Assembly: GCA_022592445.1 (NCBI GenBank)
Contig: JABYQR010000023.1
Span: forward strand, 124,001-188,000
Source of the DNA: Cytidiella melzeri
Lineage: Eukaryota; Basidiomycota; Agaricomycetes; Polyporales; Irpicaceae
Length of the DNA stretch: 64,000 bases
Direction of reading: 5' to 3'
Shown here one piece after another: positions 53,867 through 64,000 of this stretch (positions within the stretch are counted from its first letter, which is position 1; each line of letters starts with the position of its first letter). The position numbers and the translations under genes are program-made. The notes beneath the pieces are model-generated. The model ran no database searches. It saw only the letters and a list, made by a program, of their open reading frames with translations, and was not told the DNA's origin.

Positions 53867-56373
53867 TCAGCTATGAGGGGCGAGCATAGCCATCAAGCAA
53901 GGGTGATAGCGACTCGGGGTCTGCTGATAAACACGGGAGCTGTTCGAGGTCGGAGAGAGGGGAATGCGCTGAGCGGGAGGTAGGTTACGTGAAGATCTAG
54001 TTGGTGTGGATGGTAATAGGATAGTGTCGCTACCAGTTCCCGCAGGTGTGGACTCGGATGATGGCCAATGCCAGAGCTGAGTTGGCTCGAGTGGGACTGG
54101 TGGCAGGTCTGCGGCTGTAATCACATTCTCGCTACCTCCAGCTGTACGCCGACGACGTCCTGAGGCACGGGGGAAAAGATCGGCAAAACGTGGATCGAGC
54201 TTTTGTTCCGGATGGGTGTCAAAGTGAGCAGTGATGCGTGCGCGAAGCGTCTTCATGCTGTCTGACTTGTCAATAGTCATCCCAAGGATGATGACAATAT
54301 CTTCGACGCCATCTCGCTTGCACTGAGACAGCGGTGTGTCGAAACGAAGTCCGGACCCTTGCTGTATAAGGTGAGCACGGCGGCGCTGTGTTGTACACAC
54401 CTTCTCAGTGTGCGCCTGCTCCTTAGCAGCCTGTTTCTCTGCCCGTGCGCGGCCCTTGACAGCCTGCTGATCCCAAAGCATCTGCGCCTCATCGCCCGTA
54501 AGGTGAGCTACGTGAGTTTTGAGCGTGCGGCGCTTTTGCTTGTTTTCGCGAGCGTTCAGCTGATTCTTCAACTTCTTGTTCTCCTCACGAGCAAAGTGAC
54601 AGTGTGTCTCTGCCGTTTCGGCCTGCGCTCGAACCTTGTTGATCTCTTCTATGGCGCACCGGTAGTTCTCGTTGGCTAATTCAACAAGTCATGCTTTGGA
54701 CAACCGCACGTCAAGCCGGATGAGGTTGCCAATATTGCAGTTCGAGCGGGATGATGCAGAGGGGATTGGAGGCACAATAGTCTGAGTAGGGACAGTCATA
54801 TGAGGAGGAGAAGTGGAAGAGGAGGAGGAAGATGGTGCAGGGTGAGGAGCGACGTGCGAAGAAGTGGAAGGAGACAGCGATGACTGATGGCTGATGACTT
54901 TGTTGCTGCGTGGGACTTCTGGACGAAGTGATTCCTCGTTGAGCGTGTCATTGGCAGCTGCATCATCAGGGGCAGATTCTGAGTGAGACAGGTTCCCGTC
55001 CGCCTCATCGTCACCCTCGTCGTAGAAGTTGTCATCACAGAAGCCGCTGTCCACAGGGTGTTGTACAGTTGGTGTCGGGAAAGAGTCTGGCATGTGCGCG
55101 CGAGTTGATGTGACATTACTAGGAGCAAAGTCGTCGGTGGTGAAGGCATGTGCGTCAAAAGGAGATAGACCAGTCTTCTTCCATGATGCCAGAATGACTG
55201 CTGGTGACATGCATTTGTCACGCACTGCAAGGTATTCACTAACAAAGTCTCCTCGGGCAATGTTCTCACCAGTCTCCTCGATGACCTGCTTGCATTGCTC
55301 TAACCACTTCTTAGCCAGAAGTCCGAAGCATCCGACATCAAGAGGTTGGAGTTTGTGGGTAGTATGCGGAGGGAGACGGAAGAGGTGAATGTTATGTGCA
55401 CGGCCGAGCTCAGCCATCTGACCCGTGCAATGCGAGCCGTGTCCATCAACAACAAGTAGAATCAGCTCCTCTGGATTTCCTGCGCGGGCACGAGCTTGCG
55501 GAGTAAATGTCTTCTCGAAACACTGAAGACCTTGAAAGTCATCAGTCCACCCGTTTTCGGTCCTGCCGACTCTATTGACAATTGCATTGGTGAGTCACTT
55601 GGACAATTACAGCAGAGCGATGCTTACGAGATGTTTGGATGATCTGTACGAGGTGCAAACCAATCCATATCAAAGGTGCTTCCACTGAAGACAAAGCCTG
55701 GGTCGAGTGCTATTCCATCTGCAGAGACGCACTCAATAATCGTCACCAGCTCAAGGTCGGCGCTGCGTTTCTTGTACCGTGCACAATCTGCACGTGAGAA
55801 GAAGTACTTGATCCCGCTAGACTTCCTGCCACCACCCATCTGTGCACCCTTCTCGTCCATGTTATAGATGTTCCGAGCTTTAAACGGCCCTTCGCTACGC
55901 AGAACAGCCAGGAAGTCCTCGAAATGCCTGTCGACAGCGGTCGAGTTGAAGCATCGTGCGCGCTTTGTGTCCAATGGTGCCGATTTGGCACAAACAAGGG
56001 TAGGGTGCTTTTTGCGAAATCTGGCAACCCACTTCAAGCTCGGTAACTTTCCTGACAACTTTTCAACCTTCACCCGCACTCCCTGTTGGCTGACAGGTGT
56101 TCCTTGGGCTGCCCAGAAACACAGCCATGTTACGAAGACGGCTTCCTGCGGCAACGACAATAACCGCTTCTTCTTTTGAGCGACTCTGGCCGGACAGTTG
56201 AGGAATTTATAGCGACGACGGAATGTTTGATAGTCGACATCAAATCGAGTGGCAGCTGCGAACATGGTGACATTCTTCTGTCGCCGCAAGTATCGACAGC
56301 CCTCCTCAATACGGGCCTCCTGTCCCACCTTTTGACGAACTTTATCGACACGCAATGCCTTCGCCTTTGGCAT
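53867..56373 (-). pseudogene. Pogo-like (CENP-B/DDE) transposase with one in-frame TGA
   Basis: Exon 1 (56373-55628) encodes a Psq-type helix-turn-helix region (NVTMFAAATRFDVDYQTFRR), a CENP-B-like HTH (QEAVFVTWLCFWAAQGTPVS, LKWVARFRKKHP) and the first catalytic motif IYNMDEKGAQMG. Intron 55572-55627 joins exon 2 with GRTENGWTDDFQGL, LLVVDGHGSHCTG (second Asp) and PPHTTHKLQPLDVGCFG (third Asp), so the DDD triad is intact. A disordered Ser-rich and acidic region follows, then a coiled-coil and basic tail (AREENKKLKNQLNARENKQK) and DSMKTLRARITAHFDTHPEQ. The only break is TGA at 54689-54691, between the disordered region and the tail. A ~540-residue product with the full catalytic core could still be made. 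Terminal repeats were not identified. Confidence 0.8.
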
Positions 56374-56989
56374 TGTCGCGTCAATACGTTCAGGTAGGAG
56401 CTGGAGGCCGCGTATGAAGGGACGTGTCTTCCGTGGACAAAGTCACAACACCGCAATATTGTATTATATATATTGTAATTTTCACGCATCCACCGCAGTG
56501 CCACTTGGTACATTAAAAGTGGTCATTTGGAGACTTTGAATCCATGGCCACTGCGCAGACATCATGAAGTCTGCATCAATCGGACTTTGAATCAGTGTCA
56601 CTCTGCTCGCTCTGCTGGTCACGCAGATTCACAACTTTGTCTCTCTAGCTCGATTGAGTGCACCAACTATAAATCAAGGCTTACAAGTGTATACAATACT
56701 ATCAGAAAGGTTACCACCAAGCTTTTTGAGCAGACCACTGGCCGACATCTCTGGGATCTGAGAGATATGATGTAGCAATGAGAACAAAAAAAACACCGGT
56801 AACACTCGGTAGCCCGCATCCCCCCTTTGAATATTTAGAAAAGTAGACAGCTATGTCTGTGATGAGTGTTCACGTGTAATTCTACTCTTCCCGGTACGAA
56901 AACAATAATGCGGAAGCGGCAGGAATGTGATTATCAAATGTTGTCCAGTTTGCAAAAGATGTCCCATCACAGTACATGAAAATGAAGCG

Positions 56990-56996
56990 AAAAAAA
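56990..56996 (-). terminator. RNA polymerase III terminator
   Basis: Seven T residues on the minus strand, five bases after the 3' end of tRNA-Asp. Confidence 0.8.
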
Positions 56997-57001
56997 TAAA
57001 C

Positions 57002-57082
57002 TCCCTGGCGGGGAGTCGAACCCCGCTTTCGCGCGAACCCCGACATGACAGGCGCGTGTACTAACCGATATACTACCAGGGA
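57002..57082 (-). tRNA. tRNA-Asp (anticodon GTC) with a ~10-nt intron
   Basis: The acceptor stem is TCCCTGG with CCAGGGA. The D-arm is GTAT...GTAC, the anticodon stem is CGCGC with GCGCG, and the T-arm is CGGGG TTCGACT CCCCG. The anticodon loop starts CTGTCA (anticodon GTC) and is followed by an insertion TGTCGGGGTT after position 37, the canonical site for nuclear tRNA introns. Without it the loop reads CTGTCAC, as in other eukaryotic tRNA-Asp. A and B boxes and the T-run terminator are present. The tRNA decodes GAC and GAU. Confidence 0.95.
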
Positions 57083-57183
57083 TTGATAACTTGCCAAACA
57101 TGATGTTTTAGGTATGTTATGTTTAGCCCGGTATATTCCAGTGTCAGACGTTTTTGTACTACTTTGTACAAAGCAAAGTTGCA

Positions 57184-58405
57184 ATGGCTGGCTTAAGTTG
57201 ATCTCTGGCAGCCATGCTATTCATGGAATATAATCAATGAGCTACGGACGATCACTGCGACGTGAGCCGGACTAGCATATGGTCTCTGGATAAAACCCGA
57301 AAAACTAATGCAGAGGGGCGGGTATTTGCCCAGCTAGCGCTACATAATGTAGCTCTCACGGTCAACCTGAGAAAGACTTGTCTGCAATAGCGGGCATCAA
57401 CTGCATCGACGCTTGCGCCGTAAACTGTGAGCGAAGAACTCCCCAACGTCGCCCGCCGAAGATCACGCACAACGTGTACAGATTTATGAGGGATCTTACG
57501 CATCTAGTGCGCCGGAATCATTGGACAGGGACGGCTAACAAGCACGATGTCGAAGACGGGAGACGGCGGTATGCATTGACGTTTGGCATCAAAGCAATAA
57601 TTTGTCTCGCTTCCGAGTCATGCCACCCCTCCGTCCTCGCCTCGATGCACAAAACTTGTAACATTGCAGGGCCCCGACAAACGCATGGTATGGTCCATTG
57701 GCACTCGTACGCCACAGTCCGCTTTGTCCTGACCGTTGCATGTTGCTTTCTTTATGCAGGTGGAGACTGAAGTTGGACGTCGCTACCACACCCGACCGTG
57801 ACGTCGGTCGGCATCGTGCAATGTGCCCTGAGCAATTTCGCCAAAAGGTTCCAGCATACTTTCAAATGCAAACGGCATCTCACGCCTCTCGTTCTAGGAT
57901 ATGAAAGGATGTGTTTCTCACCACGCTATGTCCGCGTCGATGCAAGACTTGTTGATGGACATGGAGAAGAGCATGGTATTCCAGGGATAGCTACGTGCGA
58001 CTCGAGGATCTTCCAAACTGCTGGGGCCGGCCGTCTCTCGCGTAAGTCTTCTCTGTGTGATCGCGTTCATGTCCGCAGTTTGAAACGTCTTCACTGTCAG
58101 TCGACAGCAGCTGCGCGTCAAGCATCCCGACGACAGAGCCGCTAATCCGTCGCTGTGTTTTTTGACTCTCTCTCTCTCTCTTTCTCTCTTGCTGGAAGTG
58201 CCTCGCTTCTCTACGAAGTCGGTGCAGTCATGGCGACCTCCGTCGCTCGTCAACGTCGAAGAAAAGAATTCGAAGCCAGGGAAGGCACTATTCTAGAAAA
58301 GGCAAAAGTCCGTCCCAATGCGGAAGGTGACGTGAACCCAGCTCGCAACTTTGAAGCCTCGGCGTGCGTGTCAAATGTCACAACTTCTATCCCCTTCCGG
58401 AGGGA
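57184..58405. other. Intergenic region upstream of the CPL1-like gene
   Basis: About 1.2 kb. It contains a CT-dinucleotide tract at 58164-58191 and no recognisable gene. Open frames around 57378-57770 and on the minus strand are unsupported. Confidence 0.45.
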
Positions 58406-58409
58406 AACA

Positions 58410-58416
58410 TATATAA
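58410..58416 (+). promoter_or_regulatory. TATA box of the CPL1-like gene
   Basis: TATATAA about 95 bp upstream of ATG 58511, with a C/T-rich leader between. Confidence 0.6.
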
Positions 58417-58510
58417 TCTGCAATCTGCCGCGTCCCATATCCCCTCCCCAGTCGACCTCTTCCTCCCGCCTCCGCCATCTCCCCTCGTCCAGACGCAAAA
58501 GTTTGACAAG

Positions 58511-59758
58511 ATGCGTGTCTCCACCGCTCTCATGACTCTTTTGGCCGCCACCAACGTCGCCTTCGGTCGCACCGTCGTCGCTCGCAGTACCAAGACACTC
58601 CCTCTTCGCTCTGACAGCGAACTCTCCCGTCGTGCGTCCGAACTGATCACTGCTCGCCAGTTCCACTACCTTCAAACCCGTGCTCCTTTGCTCGACGTCT
58701 GCGCCAGCATCAACACCGACACTATCCTCGGCAACAGCGAAATCTTGGGCATTCCACTCAAAGATCTCCTCGGCCTCGACCTCTGCCTGTGTCTTTCTGC
58801 GTTCCCACTCAAGCTCGGCCTGAGCCTGCAGCTCGACGCTCTCATCAACAAGTACGGTGCCCCTCTTATCAACGCCGTTTTGGAACTCTTGGTAGGCCTA
58901 TGTGCGCCGTCCGTCTCCCTAAACCCCCGCTGATGACTGGTCATTAGATCGACCTGTCTTCCAACAAGCAGTCTTGCTCGTACCCAGAGTTCTCGACTCC
59001 TATATGCTCATCGACTGATCCTTGCGGCTTCACGTGTAATGCTCCCTACACTAAAGTCGGCGACCAGTGCGCGTGCGAGGCTCCGTACACGCTGTGCAAC
59101 GGTCAATGTATCTCTGCTCCCGGTGGCGTGAGTCTCTTCTTATTAGGACGAACGATAACATTAAGCTTTGCGTTTGACAGGTCTGCAGCTCTGCTTCAGT
59201 GCAACGACGTGCTCACCGGGATAACATGTACCAGAATGCCCGTTCAGAGTGCAGGGCCCACGAAGAGGTACGCCATTCCATTCTTGTGAAAGCAGAGGAT
59301 CTAACGTTCTCTGTGACCAGGTTTGTGGGGTTTACGATGGCTCAGCGTATGACTATGACTGCGTGGATACCAAGAAAAACATGGAAAGCTGTAAGTGTAC
59401 CTCTCTTCCAGCCATTGTTCCTCATGAGTAATATTCATATGCAGGCGGTGGTTGCGTGATTCCCAACCCCTTCCTCTCGTCTTCGTCCTCGTCACCCGTC
59501 GGAGTCGACTGCGGAAGCATTGCGCATGTCGATTCCGTATCATGCGTTTCCGGTCGTTGCGTCGTCGAGTCGTGCCAGAGTGGCTGGGAGGCTGACGAAG
59601 CTCGACTGACCTGCAAAAAGTCCGGGTCCGAAGCTTTCGAGTCGTCTTCGTCCACGAGCATGTTCAACGTCTTGGCCGATCTGTTGAACGTCAAGCGCGA
59701 CGAGCACAAGCCCGCTGTCAAGGCGGGGGATGATTTCGTCGTAGGTGCGTTCTGGTGA
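58511..59758 (+). CDS. Secreted cysteine-rich protein with a CPL1-like domain
   Basis: Five exons (introns begin near 58892, 59129, 59271 and 59391) encode about 330 residues. The start MRVSTALMTLLAATNVAFG is a signal peptide. A helical hydrophobic segment (~70-125) precedes Cys-rich repeats (CSSTDPCGFTCNAPY, CACEAPYTLCNGQC). The C-terminal CPL1-like domain reads ESCGGCVIPNPF, GVDCGSIAHVDSVSCVSGRC and VVESCQSGW. The family is named after the Cryptococcus capsule protein Cpl1; members are abundant in mushrooms and mostly uncharacterised. A cell-wall or extracellular role is inferred. The exon joins are supported by the frame, for example AGC T joined to GC GGT GGT at the last intron. Confidence 0.85.
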
Positions 59759-60369
59759 GCGCAGGAGCATTGTGGTTCTGTAAAGTTTTGGTGGGGGTTG
59801 GCTCGAACTTTTTCTTTGGACTTTCTGGGTTGAACGCTATAGCTACGCTGCATTCGTTTGAACTTTGTCGATTCGTTTTGAAGTGGTCCTAGTCGTACAC
59901 GCACTGGGCCGTCCTGTCTTTTCTGTGTGGTTGGAGTTAGCGTTCAACGTCCAGTAGTGGCTTGGAGTATGTAGCGTAAAACTCTGTTTCGGGTATTTTG
60001 TCAAGTAATGAGGTATTATCTTGACTTTGTTCATTTTTCTCCATTATTGAAAGCCAGAAACTTTGGATAGGATCGACATGAGGTGAGCGCAGTTGGTAAT
60101 GTTCAAGTTCGTGGGTTATGTCCGTGTTTCGACATATCTTGTGTCAAGACAAGGTGATTGGTGAGCGGCCGTATATTAGATAATGACCTCAGCGTTTATC
60201 TGGGCACGATAATGCATCAACAAGTATATAATTGTCGTCACCTATGCGTTTGTACAGAGCAATCTCAAGCAGCTATGAGATGCTCGACGGAATAATAGAT
60301 AAACGCGTCGACAACACCGAAGATGAGTCTAAGTATAATACTCCCACCGCCCAGTAGCCCAAAAATACA
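59759..60369. other. Convergent intergenic region
   Basis: 611 bp between the 3' ends of the CPL1-like gene and the minus-strand membrane protein. A/T-rich in the middle; no feature recognised. Confidence 0.45.
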
Positions 60370-61478
60370 TCATACAGCAGCCTCGTTCGCACGCGACAGC
60401 ACCCTAACCTCTACCCACTCGTCTGATCCACCACCTGCCCCCCTCTTCTTCTTCTTCTTCCTCTCATTGTCCTCCTCCTCCTCCTCCTTTCTCTCCTCCT
60501 CCTCTGACACCTGTCTTCTTCCTCCCCCTCCTCGGGCTTTTCGATGGAAAAGCCACGAGCGGGCGACGCAGATGTAGCGGACGAGGATGAAGATGACTGT
60601 GGCGGCGAGGGCGACGCCGACGATGTAGACTGCGAGTTTGGCGTGTTCAGTGGAGGGGTCGAGGAAGCTGTATGCTGGAGGGGGGGGGGGGGGGTTAACG
60701 ATGAGAAACACGACTGGTAAGAAACGAAAGACAGAAAAAAAACGAGAATTTAGGGGTAAAGGGAGAGAGAGAAAGGGCGTACTGTAGAACCCTTGAGTTG
60801 TCTTGGTGATGTACGCCACGCCTAGGTACCCTGCGAGGATGAGAAGGATAAAGGGGAGGTGAATCAAAGGGAGGTTTACGCCTTGTGGGTATGCGGGGGA
60901 GGAAGGAGTGGCGTTCGTGCAGAGGATCTCGAACGCGGCAGAGACGGTATTGAGCACGTGTTCGCTGATGTTGATCCAAGCGTCGTATCTTGTGGAAAAG
61001 GTGGAGGGGGAGGAGAGCAGGGACCAGAATATGATGGTGACGAGGATGGGGAGGGTGGTGATGGTGGAGTGGAGGAGGAGGTGGAGGAATTGGAGGGGGC
61101 GGGGCCAGTGTTGGAGGGGGTAGGAGGTGTGGTGGCAGAAGGTGAAGAGGAGGGTTTGGACGCCTGTGGCCCAAAAGTAGGAGATGAGGCCGACGTAGGA
61201 GAGGGTGGTGAAGTAGGCGAAGAACCTGTGGGTGGATGAGTGAGGAGGACGCGCTTGGCGAAGGAAAGAGAGACGTACGAGTTGTCGGTGTGCAGTATGA
61301 TACCTTCGTATAGGAGGCGAGCGAGTATGAATATGGTGCCGTATACTGCCAGAGTAAGTCGGACGATGGCTAGGACCGTGGGTGAGACTACGGGCGATGT
61401 GACGAGCGAAAAAGTGGTGTCGAACGGGGCGGGGACGCGCAGGAGGCGGTGTACGCCTGAAGGGTATGTCGCCGCCAT
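60370..61478 (-). CDS. Multi-span membrane protein of an uncharacterised fungal family
   Basis: Three exons (61478-61279, 61225-60783, 60674-60370) join in phase to 315 residues. Hydrophobic segments include TVLAIVRLTLAVYGTIFILA, FFAYFTTLSYVGLISYFW, ILVTIIFWSLL, PLIHLPFILLILAGYLGVAY and LAVYIVGVALAATVIFILVR, giving about six membrane spans. The strings WPRPLQFLHLLLHSTI, WINISEHVLNTV and TKTTQGF match, as I recall them, an uncharacterised basidiomycete family; function unknown. The cytosolic tail is a strongly acidic then basic run (SEEEERKEEEEEDNERKKKK). ATG 61478 (MAATYPSG) was chosen over an upstream ATG at 61556 because the conserved part begins there. Intron 2 has a run of 15 C residues next to its acceptor. 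Confidence 0.75.
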
Positions 61479-63013
61479 GGCACTTGCGCGCACTGAAGTA
61501 GAAGAGAGAGAGTTGTGCGCGTTGATTGTAGAGAGGGCGGAAAGTGTTATAGGCACTTGCTGAAACTGCTCGTTGGATCAAAACGACAACACATTCCCCT
61601 GGCGCCATGTGATTTCTGTGTTTCCTCGTCGTTCGGTCTCGTACTCAGTGATCAAGTCGAAACGACTATGTCCGTGCAACATCCGTGTCTGTCCATCCAC
61701 AGCCACCCATCAATCATGGTGTATCAAGTATAACGGAGTCTTCACTCGCGAACTGTTGTTTGCTTCGGATGTTGTCGATGATTGTTGGCCTACTGGTTGT
61801 GGTTTAAGTAGTTCCTTAAGGTGCTGTTCAAGAAGGCATCTGAGGTGAGAGGGCAAAGGCGCAAATCTTCATTTGGAAAGGCGGCGGCTGGTGGCGTTCC
61901 GGCGTCCTCCATGATACGCTGCTCAAAACTCCCACGCTCACGAGGTTGTTGGTTTCGAGAGTTTATTAATCATTCCACATCAACCTGTTGATTCAGCCGA
62001 ATATTTGCACAAACTTTTACTGTATCTGCAATATTAAAGTAGCCACTCATATAGGCTGTGAAGATGTCGAACATGGTTGGTTGATTGCCTGTTTTTTTTC
62101 TTCTCTAGTTCCCGGGCCGAGTGATTGACTCGTCACTCGTAGGTTCGATGATCTGGTTAGAAATGACGTAGGCTTTTGCTAGAAACATGGGTAAGTACAT
62201 GACTTGCATCGGTACTTCTTCAGAGTAGCAGAGAGCTTTGCAGAGCGAGTACACCTCGAGGACGCCAACGTTTCCTTTGCGCGTGGATCAGTCCATGCAT
62301 GGAGAAGAAGTTGTTCGGACGCAACTCGGTCAACGTAGAACGTGGTGCCGCCATGATCACCTGAGGAGAACTCCAGACTGGCCGACTGCCAACGAACAAA
62401 TCATGCGAGCGAATTCGGTGACAGATGTGAAGGACAGCCCACAACTAGACATGATATATAGTCTCGATGGATAGCCTTGGACACCGCACCTTTCGGACTC
62501 TACAATGAAAACCGCAAGCTCATTGCCCTCGAAAGGAGTGGCCCCAAGCAGGGTCATGGCTGGCAGCGGCGACAACAAAGCGCCGTCAACGTCCGTCCTT
62601 CGGGAACCAATCCGATCCGAGATCCAGGGAGGTATCGATCTACAACCACAACCGGTTGCAGCGGAAATGGAAGGTGAGCAAGTTCACTCCGGTCGGCACG
62701 TCCACGGCATTTCTCTCAGGCGCGACCTTGCTACTGGCAAAGGTGGCGGCTCGACTCTCGTCTGTGGAATATCGCATTGTTCCATGCAAGGGGACTGTAT
62801 GCGGTAGGATGGGGAAGATGGTCCAGGCACACAAGCTCCGCTTCTGTGATGTCGTCGAACTGGGATTCTTGCCTTTTCAGGACGACACGAAGGCGACATC
62901 GAAGTTTCGTCGGTGTCAACGCACTGATCAGATCCCAAGCTGCTCGTCCAAATGGGGAACGTGTGTCGTACTGAGCTCGTTCGTCAAAGACTCCATTCAG
63001 CCGAGCAAACCAG
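61479..63013. other. Long intergenic region upstream of the hydrophobin
   Basis: About 1.5 kb. Open frames at 62505-62807 and 62656-63018 lack motifs, overlap in different frames and do not resemble a spliced gene. I regard this as promoter and spacer for the hydrophobin, which often has a long upstream region. Confidence 0.4.
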
Positions 63014-63020
63014 TATAAAT
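63014..63020 (+). promoter_or_regulatory. TATA box of the hydrophobin gene
   Basis: TATAAAT about 113 bp upstream of ATG 63133, with a C/T-rich leader. Confidence 0.6.
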
Positions 63021-63132
63021 ACTCGCCTGGCCAGCTCTATCCTGTCTCCTCATCTTCATCGGCATCCTCAGTCTTCCTCTCAAAAATCTCACTCTCCTTT
63101 GTTCACTCGCTCTTCATTCTCAACCAGTCGCC

Positions 63133-64000
63133 ATGCTCTACCGTTCGTTCGTCGCCTTGTCCCTCATTTCCCTCGTGACTGCCAGGCCGGCTTTCCACAC
63201 CGTCAATCCCGACAATGAGGACTGCAACTGCGCTACTACCGTCATCACTACCACCGTCCTCGGAACCCCTACCGTCATGACCTCCATCTTGCCGGCCCCT
63301 CCTACAAGCATCGTCTCTTCTATCGAGAGCAGTGCCACCTCCGCCGTGGGCAGCGTCGTCTCTTCCATCGAGAGCAGCGCAACCTCCGTGGTAGGCAGCG
63401 TCGTCTCGTCCGTTCTCTCGGTCGCAACTTCGGTTCTTGCCACTCCCCCCGCTACCACCGTCACCCTCACCGAGACCGTCGGCGGACCACCCGCTCATCC
63501 TACTCACAGCCAAAGCCACGCCGCTCCAGGTCAACCTGACCCGACGCAGGGTCAAGGTCATTCCACTCCAGGTGCACCTGACCCGACCGAGACCAGCTCT
63601 GACTGCGATGGCACCACCGAGTACACGACCGTGACTGTCGAGCCATCCCTACCTACCTCGGTCCCTGTCGCCGCTCCCACCACCTCGGCTCACGGTGGCG
63701 TCGGTACAACCTCCTCTGCTGCGGCTGCATCCAGCCCGTCGGCGGCCGGTGGCAATGGTCAGTGTGCAGCTGGTAGCAGCCTATTGTGCTGCGGCAACGC
63801 AGGGGTAAGTCCTCTTCGTCATCGCTCATCGAAACCTCGGATTGACGCATATCTATAGGGTGCTGCACTCGGTGATGTCGTGGACGGCATTCTCTGCGGT
63901 GTATTGGATCCACTTTTGGGCACTGGCCAGTGTGCCACAGGTACCCCCGTGTGCTGCGATGCTGCCCCTGGTTTGGTCTCCGTCGGCTGTGTTGTTGTCA
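63133..64000 (+). CDS. Hydrophobin-like secreted protein with a long Ser/Thr-rich N-terminal region (3' end outside window)
   Basis: Exon 1 (63133-63804) begins with a signal peptide (MLYRSFVALSLISLVTARP). A ~190-residue stalk rich in Ser, Thr, Val and Pro includes a near-duplicate unit (SSIESSATSAVGSVV / SSIESSATSVVGSVV). The intron 63805-63858 lies in phase 0 just after the Cys-Cys pair. The C-terminal domain shows the eight-Cys hydrophobin pattern as far as visible: C-X7-CC-X16-C-X11-C-X6-CC-X10-C, reading CAAGSSLLCCGNAG, ILCGVLDPLLGTGQC, TPVCCDAAPGLVSVGC. Hydrophobins coat aerial structures and self-assemble at air-water interfaces. Usual class I members have ~100-120 residues; this is more than twice as long and its C2-C3 spacing is short. 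The last Cys counted and the stop lie at or beyond 64000. Confidence 0.8.

Noticed and set aside
54689..55417. Treating 54689-55417 and 53867-54571 as separate genes
   Set aside because: They share one frame with only a TGA between, and continue the same transposase from 55571.
60695..61239. Overlapping open frames rich in Pro/His (minus) and Gly/Glu (plus)
   Set aside because: They are shadow frames of the three-exon membrane protein, whose splice joins and hydrophobic segments fit much better.
1..64000. CRISPR arrays, operons, ribosome binding sites and other prokaryotic features
   Set aside because: Spliced genes, tRNA intron and fungal transposons show this is eukaryotic nuclear DNA; no regularly spaced direct repeats of CRISPR type were seen.

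Overview
The window is nuclear DNA of a filamentous basidiomycete, most likely an Agaricomycete. The evidence is short (about 40-110 nt) spliceosomal introns in almost every host gene, a class I-type hydrophobin, a CPL1-like secreted protein, a Plavaka-type DNA transposon and a Tad-like LINE. Nothing bacterial and no CRISPR array was seen. The species cannot be named from the sequence.

Layout. Positions 1-884 (minus) hold the 5' part of the spindle-midzone gene ASE1. A decayed 9.3-kb Plavaka/CACTA-type element (1228-10550) follows, with a broken transposase, an intact second gene and a tRNA-derived SINE-like insertion near its right end. Next come a gag-only LTR element (11047-12551, minus) and a broken MULE/FAR1-like transposase (12878-15596, minus). 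A nested retrotransposon stack follows: an old LTR-like repeat is split by a Ty1/copia element (16199-27675), which is itself split by a Ty3/gypsy chromodomain element (19906-27103).

Host genes resume with the complete DNA polymerase epsilon catalytic subunit POL2 (28422-35583) and GNA1 (36186-36848). An intact, apparently young LINE (36878-42911) sits just 29 bp past the GNA1 stop codon. Then come an Ala/Lys-rich chromatin-like protein (43408-44130), a hydantoinase B/oxoprolinase-like gene without a HyuA half (44807-47119, minus) and a UBR7/Mlo2-type UBR-box protein (47555-49060). From 49.1 to 53.8 kb the DNA is gene-poor and repeat-rich, followed by a pogo-like DDE transposase with one stop codon (53867-56373, minus) and an intron-containing tRNA-Asp(GTC) (57002-57082, minus). 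The right end holds a CPL1-like secreted protein, a multi-span membrane protein and a hydrophobin with an unusually long Ser/Thr-rich N-terminal region that runs off the window.

Themes. Host genes and mobile DNA alternate as blocks. The eight in-frame stop codons identified inside the four broken elements are all TGA, and LTR-pair differences are almost all transitions, mostly at CpG. That is the signature expected of CpG methylation and deamination acting on repeats. The Plavaka element is the best candidate for an underdescribed system: its transposase is dead, yet the accompanying 640-residue gene is fully open across five exons. All splice sites, exon joins and family assignments were made by eye without database searches.
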